Assembly (NCBI GenBank): GCA_024401275.1
Contig: JAKSLJ010000004.1
Location: forward strand, 87,693-151,692
Direction of reading: 5' to 3'
DNA length: 64,000 bases
Origin: Bacteroidaceae bacterium
GTDB lineage: Bacteria > Bacteroidota > Bacteroidia > Bacteroidales > Bacteroidaceae
Part shown: positions 58,808 to 64,000 of the stretch, piece by piece
Numbering within the stretch: the stretch's first letter is position 1
Layout of the letters: each line of letters opens with the position of its first letter
The notes under the pieces: generated by a model
The model's database searches: none
What the model saw: the letters and a program-made list of their open reading frames with translations, nothing else
What the model was told of the DNA's origin: nothing
Translations under genes and position numbers: made by a program

Positions 58808-59800
58808 ATGAAAACATTCATAAACTGCAAAGACCTTGGCGATCTCAACGCAGCACTCGCCGAAGCACAGGAGATAAAAGCAGACCGCTTCAAGTATCAG
58901 CATCTTGGAAAGAACAAGACTCTGCTGATGATATTCTTCAACAACTCACTCCGTACACGCCTTTCCACTCAGAAGGCAGCCATGAATCTCGGCATGAATG
59001 TCATCGTTCTCGATGTCAATGCCGGTGCATGGAAGCTGGAAACTGAGCGCGGTGTCATCATGGACAGCGACAAGAGCGAGCACCTTCTTGAGGCAATCCC
59101 TGTAATGAGTTCCTACTGCGACATGATTGGCGTTCGCTCGTTTGCAGGACTTACAGACCGCGAATACGACTATGCTGAGACCGTTCTTCATCAGTTCATC
59201 AAGTATAGCGGCAAACCAGTTTTCGCTATGGAGACTGCCACAGTCCATCCTCTCCAGGCTTTCGCCGACCTCATCACTATCCAGGAGCACTGGAAGCCAA
59301 CGGCCGAAAAGAAGCGTCCGAAGGTTGTACTCACTTGGGCACCTCACTGCCGCGCACTTCCTCAGGCTGTGCCAAACTCTTTCGCAGAGTGGATGAATGC
59401 CGCTGATGTCGATCTTGTAATCACTCATCCAAAGGGCTACGAGCTTGATCCTCAGTTTGTTGGCGACGCTACCGTGGAATATGATCAGATGAAGGCATTT
59501 GAAGGTGCAGACTTCATCTATGCCAAGAACTGGAGTTGTCCTGGCGTTACAAATCCAGAAGACTACGGAAAGATTCTTGACGACTACAAGACAATGATGC
59601 ATTGGACTGTTGATGCTGACCACATGGCAGCTACCGACAACGGTAAGTTCCTCCACTGTCTCCCAGTCCGTCGTGGTTTGATTGTTACTGATGACGTTAT
59701 CGAGAGTGAGAATTCGCTCGTAATTCCTGAGGCAGCAAATCGCGAGATTTCATGCTCAGTAGTCATCAAACGAATGCTCGAGAGCATGTCACAAGACTAA
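58808..59800 (+). CDS. argF': N-succinylornithine carbamoyltransferase
   Basis: A 330-residue enzyme of Bacteroidota arginine synthesis, which transfers a carbamoyl group to N-succinyl-L-ornithine instead of ornithine. The carbamoyl-phosphate site is FFNNSLRTRLS (residues 43-53); HPLQAFADL and HCLPVRRGLIVTDDVI are also present. The loop that sets substrate choice reads SDKSEHLLEAIPVM; the residue equivalent to Pro90 of the Bacteroides fragilis enzyme is Ser90 here. From memory of published mutants, Ser at this position in the acetylornithine enzyme also favours succinylornithine. No other arg genes are in the window. Confidence 0.9.
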   Translation: MKTFINCKDLGDLNAALAEAQEIKADRFKYQHLGKNKTLLMIFFNNSLRTRLSTQKAAMNLGMNVIVLDVNAGAWKLETERGVIMDSDKSEHLLEAIPVMSSYCDMIGVRSFAGLTDREYDYAETVLHQFIKYSGKPVFAMETATVHPLQAFADLITIQEHWKPTAEKKRPKVVLTWAPHCRALPQAVPNSFAEWMNAADVDLVITHPKGYELDPQFVGDATVEYDQMKAFEGADFIYAKNWSCPGVTNPEDYGKILDDYKTMMHWTVDADHMAATDNGKFLHCLPVRRGLIVTDDVIESENSLVIPEAANREISCSVVIKRMLESMSQD

Positions 59801-59831
59801 AAACAGTTTTATAGCCAAAGCAGAAACCATA

Positions 59832-61880
59832 ATGAGACGACTGCTTTCCCTCGTAACAATCCTGTTACCAGCGCTCCTTTCGTTTGCACAGAGCATAACA
59901 GGAAATGCACCACGCAACATTGTTATGGGGGAAAGCTTTCGCGTTATATACGAGATAGTGGCGACAGACATCGACGAGTTCCTTCTCGAAGACCTGCCAG
60001 AAGGAATTGAAGAAGTAATGCCGCCATTCGGAGCCACCGCTACAGAGGGCGGAAAGTCCATAACCAGATACACGGCAATACTAAGTGCCGAAAGAGAGGG
60101 AAGCTACGCACTGCCAGCACCAAAGGCACTAATCAACGGGAAAGAAGTATTGGGAAAACCGCTGACCATCAGCGTCGGAAGCACTTCTCCCCTACCCGCT
60201 CCCGCCTATACGACAACAGTCCAGAGCGAACAGCAAATCACAGAGGACAAGAGTCTGCAGAATGTAAAGGAGGAATTCTTTGCCAGAACCGTCGTGAGCA
60301 AACGACAGGTCATGCAGAACGAGCCTGTCATCGTTTCCGTTTACATCTATTCCAAAGGCTCCATCGAGGGGCTCAACGGCAACCTTCCAGAGCTCAGCGA
60401 CTTCTACATTCAGGAAATGACCAAAGAAGGCGAGGTTGAAAGCACGAAAGAAGCCATCCGCGGACAGGAGTACGACAAGATTCTTTGGGCTAAGTATATA
60501 ATGTATCCGCAACATTCCGGCACACTCACCATACCAAACATCACATTCAGAGGCAGAGTGAAGACCGAGAACAAGAACATCAGCTCCTTTGACGCCGTTC
60601 TTCTGAACCCAGCCGATCGCTTCAAGGTGGTCAACACCACCATAACCTCTCCCGCCGTACAGCTCAATGTCGAAGCACTTCCCGAGCCGCCAGCAGGTTT
60701 CTCCAGAGCCGTTGGCAAGTTTTCCATGCGCGTAAAATATGCTGATCAGTCCGTTGGCATTGACGAGCCGGCAGTAATAAAAATCGCCATCCGTGGAAAC
60801 GGCAACATCAAACTCCTGAAGGCGCCAAGCATACAATTCCCGAAATCGTTTACCGTTCACGATGTCCAAACCACCGACAGCATGCAGCTTTCCAACAAAT
60901 ACGGAGCTGACGGAGAAGTGGTTTACACATACACAGCCACGGCAAACTCGCCTGGAGAATTCAAGATGCAGCCTATAGAATTCATCTATTTTGACACTGA
61001 CAGCAACAAATACATCACCATACAAAGAACTCTGCAAAGCATCACCGTAGGCAGCGCTAAGAACGGCGCGTCACCATCTCTCGCACCTATCAAGCAACTC
61101 GACGATGTCAGCCCAGCCCGAAGCCTGGACTTCATGCTCTCAAAGAGATATTTTGCGCTCCTTGCGCTCCAGCTCGTCCTTTTTGCTTTGGCATGGTGGC
61201 TGACCATAAAGTACAGGAAGATTCAAGACCGAAAGGCTGCGGAAGAAGAGAAACTCCGCAAGGAAAAGGAAACCGAATACGAGCGACGCATGATAGCCGA
61301 AATACGCTCACGCTTCGAGAACCAGCAGAAGACTCCGTTGATACTCATCCTGCTATTTGTCAGCAGTTCACTTTTCGCCCTAAACATCAATGTGGAACGC
61401 GCCAATGATGCCTATACCATAGGCGATTACCAAAAAGCCATCAAGCTTTATCGCGAAGAACTGAAGTCAAATCCTTCAGCCGACATCTACTACAACCTCG
61501 GCAATGCATATTACGAGATGCGCGAGATAGACAAGGCAGTGCAGAGCTATGAGCGAGCTTATGTTCTCAACGCAAACGATCCAGACATCCAGAACAACCT
61601 TGCTTTAGCAAAGAGCAAGCAAAAGAACCGACAGTTGGAACAGCCGGAGAACTTCATCGTCTCCGCTTACCGCTATGTTGTCTATCTGTTTCCGGCAGAC
61701 ATTTGGGCAACTCTCTCCCTGCTATTCTTCATGCTTCTGCTCATCAGCATTCACGCCTATCATTTCAGTCGTTCTGGCACACGCAGCCGCAACGCCTTCT
61801 ATTGCGGCATGGCAGCAGTCGTCCTGTTCCTGCTCTCAGCCATCCTTGCCATTCAGCAGCAATGGTTCATCAACCAATAG
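59832..61880 (+). CDS. BatD-BatE fusion protein
   Basis: A 682-residue protein. Residues 1-430 are BatD-like: a signal peptide (ALLSFAQSITGNAPRNIVMG), beta-rich domains and KEEFFARTVVSKRQVMQNEP. TM at about 438-458, then a charged helix (460-495). In place of the usual BatD cytoplasmic end, a second hydrophobic segment (PLILILLFVSSSLFAL, about 500-517) looks like a former signal peptide and leads into a TPR region (520-600, GDYQKAIKLYREELKSNP), as in BatE, then two more TMs. Bat proteins are linked to aerotolerance and MoxR AAA chaperones. No batA/B/C or moxR gene is in view. It follows argF' by 31 bases. Confidence 0.78.
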   Translation: MRRLLSLVTILLPALLSFAQSITGNAPRNIVMGESFRVIYEIVATDIDEFLLEDLPEGIEEVMPPFGATATEGGKSITRYTAILSAEREGSYALPAPKALINGKEVLGKPLTISVGSTSPLPAPAYTTTVQSEQQITEDKSLQNVKEEFFARTVVSKRQVMQNEPVIVSVYIYSKGSIEGLNGNLPELSDFYIQEMTKEGEVESTKEAIRGQEYDKILWAKYIMYPQHSGTLTIPNITFRGRVKTENKNISSFDAVLLNPADRFKVVNTTITSPAVQLNVEALPEPPAGFSRAVGKFSMRVKYADQSVGIDEPAVIKIAIRGNGNIKLLKAPSIQFPKSFTVHDVQTTDSMQLSNKYGADGEVVYTYTATANSPGEFKMQPIEFIYFDTDSNKYITIQRTLQSITVGSAKNGASPSLAPIKQLDDVSPARSLDFMLSKRYFALLALQLVLFALAWWLTIKYRKIQDRKAAEEEKLRKEKETEYERRMIAEIRSRFENQQKTPLILILLFVSSSLFALNINVERANDAYTIGDYQKAIKLYREELKSNPSADIYYNLGNAYYEMREIDKAVQSYERAYVLNANDPDIQNNLALAKSKQKNRQLEQPENFIVSAYRYVVYLFPADIWATLSLLFFMLLLISIHAYHFSRSGTRSRNAFYCGMAAVVLFLLSAILAIQQQWFINQ

Positions 61881-61889
61881 TTCTGACGA

Positions 61890-63326
61890 TCAACCAACTA
61901 TTGGCTTCGGCTTCCTCCAGTTCACGAGGTAAAGCTTATCCTTTGCGCGTGTGATGGCGGTGTATAACCAGCGGTAATAGTCCATTCCTATCATGTCCTC
62001 AGTCAGATAACCCTGTTCTATATAGACATGCTCCCATTGTCCGCCCTGCGCCTTGTGGCAGGTGGAAGCATAGGCGAACTTTATCTGAAGAGCATTGTAA
62101 TACGGATCGTTCTTCAGCGCTTTCAGGCGGTCTGCCTTCAACGGAATATCAGAAAACTCCTCCATGAGCTTATCGTAGAGGCGCTGCTGCTCATCACTCC
62201 TGAGAGCCGGAGCCTCCGATTGCAGCGTGTCAGTCAGTACGGTGCAAGTCATTTCGTAGTTGTCATAGTCAGGAAACTGCAGCGTACAGTCGCAGAATGT
62301 AAAGCCATAGTCCTCCACCTCATTCCTTATCTTCACTATGCGGGCACGATCGCCATTGGCAATGAACGCCATAGGTGCTTCCTTGTCTTTCTCCGCCCAA
62401 TAGTAATTGTTCTTGACTATGGTAATCATGTCATCTACATCAAGATAATCCTCACTCTCGCGACACATGCGGCGAATGCCATTGTTATACCTCACAGCCA
62501 TCTTGTTGCTGCGCGTGATGACCATCGTCTCCTCGTCTCCCATGTCGTAATAGCTGTCGTCAAGCGTTTCCACCAAGTCCTCGCCCGAGATCTTCTCCAC
62601 ATCCGAAAAGCCCTTTATCTTAAGTTGAGGAAACTCATACACATTCTCCTCCGAAATCATGCGTCTCAGCAGTTGGGCGTTAAAGAGAATGCCCGACTCA
62701 GAAGCCTGTCGGACAACATCGTTCAGTTCGGCGCTATAGACATTGAGGTGATAGCCACGAAGCACACTCTCATTAAGCGCTGGCGACTCCTCGAAGCCCA
62801 CTGGCGGAAGCTGATAGCGGTCGCCAATAAGGAGCATTCTGCACGATCCGTTATAGACATAGCGGATAAGGTCGTCAAGAAGACTGCCCGAACCGAAGTC
62901 AAACTCCGATGTTCCGTCCGGCGAATCGGCTATCATGGAAGCCTCGTCAACAAGGAACAGCGTGTTCTTCGCCATATTGTCCGCTAGCTGAAACTGCCCT
63001 CCAATGCCGCCTGTATATGCCTTCTGACGATAAATCTTGCGATGGATGGTGAAGGCAGGAGTGTTGGAATTCAGCGAGAACACCTTCGCCGCACGACCTG
63101 TCGGAGCAAGCAGCACGACCTTCTGTCCCAGGGTCTGCATAGCCTTGACTATGGTGGCTGCAAGGGTGGTCTTGCCCGTTCCCGCAGAGCCACAGAGCAT
63201 CATCACCGAGTCCGTATTGAAATCGGCGGCAAACTGGCAGAACATTTCTATGGCATTAAGCTGATCGCTCGTTGGCTCATGCTCAAAGAGCTTCATTATT
63301 CGCTGATGTAATGCTTCGCGGATCAT
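61890..63326 (-). CDS. RecD-like superfamily 1 DNA helicase
   Basis: A 478-residue ATP-dependent helicase. Walker A CGSAGTGKTT (45-54), Walker B LVDEASM, motif III GDRYQLPPVG, motif V-like STCHKAQGGQW and motif VI YTAITRAKDKLYLV. Order and length fit the stand-alone RecD/Pif1-like helicases common in Bacteroidota (annotated as AAA or RecD-like proteins). No RecBC partners are adjacent. It converges with the BatD-BatE gene, ending 9 bases away. Confidence 0.88.
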   Translation of the reverse strand: MIREALHQRIMKLFEHEPTSDQLNAIEMFCQFAADFNTDSVMMLCGSAGTGKTTLAATIVKAMQTLGQKVVLLAPTGRAAKVFSLNSNTPAFTIHRKIYRQKAYTGGIGGQFQLADNMAKNTLFLVDEASMIADSPDGTSEFDFGSGSLLDDLIRYVYNGSCRMLLIGDRYQLPPVGFEESPALNESVLRGYHLNVYSAELNDVVRQASESGILFNAQLLRRMISEENVYEFPQLKIKGFSDVEKISGEDLVETLDDSYYDMGDEETMVITRSNKMAVRYNNGIRRMCRESEDYLDVDDMITIVKNNYYWAEKDKEAPMAFIANGDRARIVKIRNEVEDYGFTFCDCTLQFPDYDNYEMTCTVLTDTLQSEAPALRSDEQQRLYDKLMEEFSDIPLKADRLKALKNDPYYNALQIKFAYASTCHKAQGGQWEHVYIEQGYLTEDMIGMDYYRWLYTAITRAKDKLYLVNWRKPKPIVG

Positions 63327-63354
63327 ATAAATGAAAAGTGAAAATGAATGGGAC

Positions 63355-64000
63355 TTATATTAGGCATTTAGACAAAAACAATTTCGTCAAACAGATTCTC
63401 GCCATACATTTCTCTAAGATTTTCTTTTGTTTTTTGCTCGAAGAAATTCTAAGAAAATAAAGAAATTTTTGTCGCTCAGCTAGTTTCTTTTGTTTCTTAT
63501 CCAGTTTCTTTGAGCTACAGATAATCTTGAAGAATTTGTTATTTTTATTAATCTCTTGGGGAATATGTGGAACATGGGGAAGGTTTAACATTGTCTAGTT
63601 TCCCCATATTACCCACTTTCCCCACGAGGTACAAAACAACTATCGCATTTCCACACGAGATTTTCTCAAAGATTTTCTTTGTTTTTTGCTCGAAGAAATT
63701 CTAAGAAAATAAAGAAATTCTCTTCGCCAAGTTACTTTCTTTTGTTTCTTATCCAGTTTCTTTGAGCTACAGATAATCTTGAAGAATTTGTTATTTTTAT
63801 TAATCTCTTGGGGAATATGTGGAACATGGGGAAGGTTTAACATTGTCTAGTTTCCCCATATTACCCACTTTCCCCACGAGGTACAAAACAACTATCGCAT
63901 TTCCACACGAGATTTTCTCAAAGATTTTCTTTGTTTTTTGCTCGAAGAAATTCTAAGAAAATAAAGAAATTCTCTTCGCCAAGTTACTTTCTTTTGTTTC
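63355..64000. repeat. 252-bp tandem repeat, at least 2.5 copies, runs off the window
   Basis: The block TTTAACATTGTCTAGTTTCC recurs with a 252-bp period. The sequence from about 63628 is repeated without visible difference from 63880 to the window end. The first unit (from about 63355) has diverged in its first ~125 bp. Each unit has a purine/pyrimidine-biased part (TTTCTTTTGTTTCTTATCC) and CCCCAT...ATGGGG pairs. Small minus-strand frames in each unit (MLNLPHVPHIPQEINKNNKF) are not called as genes. It also makes up the >300-base gene-free stretch after the helicase. Confidence 0.85.

Noticed and set aside
60192-61037. 281-codon minus-strand frame under the BatD-BatE gene
   Set aside because: Antisense shadow of a gene with clear domains; composition is not protein-like.
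62028-62987. 319-codon plus-strand frame
   Set aside because: Antisense to the RecD-like helicase, whose motifs are intact.
63355-63843. Small minus-strand frames repeated in the 252-bp units (MLNLPHVPHIP...)
   Set aside because: They repeat because the DNA repeats, diverge after residue 36, and have no promoter or domain.
1-64000. tRNA or rRNA genes
   Set aside because: None recognised by eye in the gaps; a dedicated covariance-model scan would be decisive.

Overview
The window looks like chromosomal DNA from a Bacteroidota gut or rumen bacterium of the Prevotellaceae type. The evidence is protein style (secreted proteins with T9SS-like tails, CotH proteins, GH97, N-succinylornithine carbamoyltransferase, a DUF5606 protein, small MKxYIxP peptides) and promoters of the Bacteroidota form (TTG or TTTG, 19-21 bp, TAnnTTTG) upstream of many genes. 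I saw no rRNA, tRNA or CRISPR array. All assignments come from reading the sequence; no database search was run.

Layout. 1-16.6 kb is mostly housekeeping: the 3' end of valS, a clostripain-like lipoprotein, an M6 metalloprotease with a Sir2 deacylase, folE followed by three FKBP-type prolyl isomerases, pth-Hsp15 and rplY on the minus strand, then nusB-yajC-YbbR-coaE, DUF5606, nth and a HAD phosphatase. 16.6-23.5 kb is an accessory island: a broken DUF1016 nuclease gene, two large palindromic elements, a methyltransferase-like protein without NPPY, an Eco57I-like adenine methyltransferase, a ParE/RelE-type toxin-antitoxin pair and a T5orf172/GIY-YIG-helicase, together a probable restriction-modification locus. 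23.5-38.5 kb returns to core genes: a zinc-ribbon coiled-coil protein, Nif3, a radical SAM protein, ftsX-DUF3098-uppP-truB-queA-folK, mtaB and outer-membrane proteins.

38.6-55.1 kb is the most unusual part. A GH97 glycosidase is divergent from a surface-protein locus with two giant double-CotH proteins, a cohesin-like/dockerin protein, a cohesin-like protein, a DUF234 ATPase cassette and two tiny peptides sharing a YIxP...LLxxISGG pattern. This resembles the parts list of a cell-surface assembly (CotH, cohesin, dockerin), with possible CotH substrates encoded alongside. 55.2-63.3 kb holds a second, frameshifted toxin-antitoxin pair, a nitroreductase, ispD, a Cys/Lys-rich secreted peptide, an M23-LysM peptidase, argF', a BatD-BatE fusion and a RecD-like helicase. 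The window ends inside a 252-bp tandem repeat.

Repeats are a theme: 22-bp-period arrays, REP-like palindromes (two lying in frame inside genes), long palindromic elements next to the methyltransferases, a 31-bp perfect inverted repeat around 188 bp upstream of the first CotH gene, and dispersed intergenic simple repeats.
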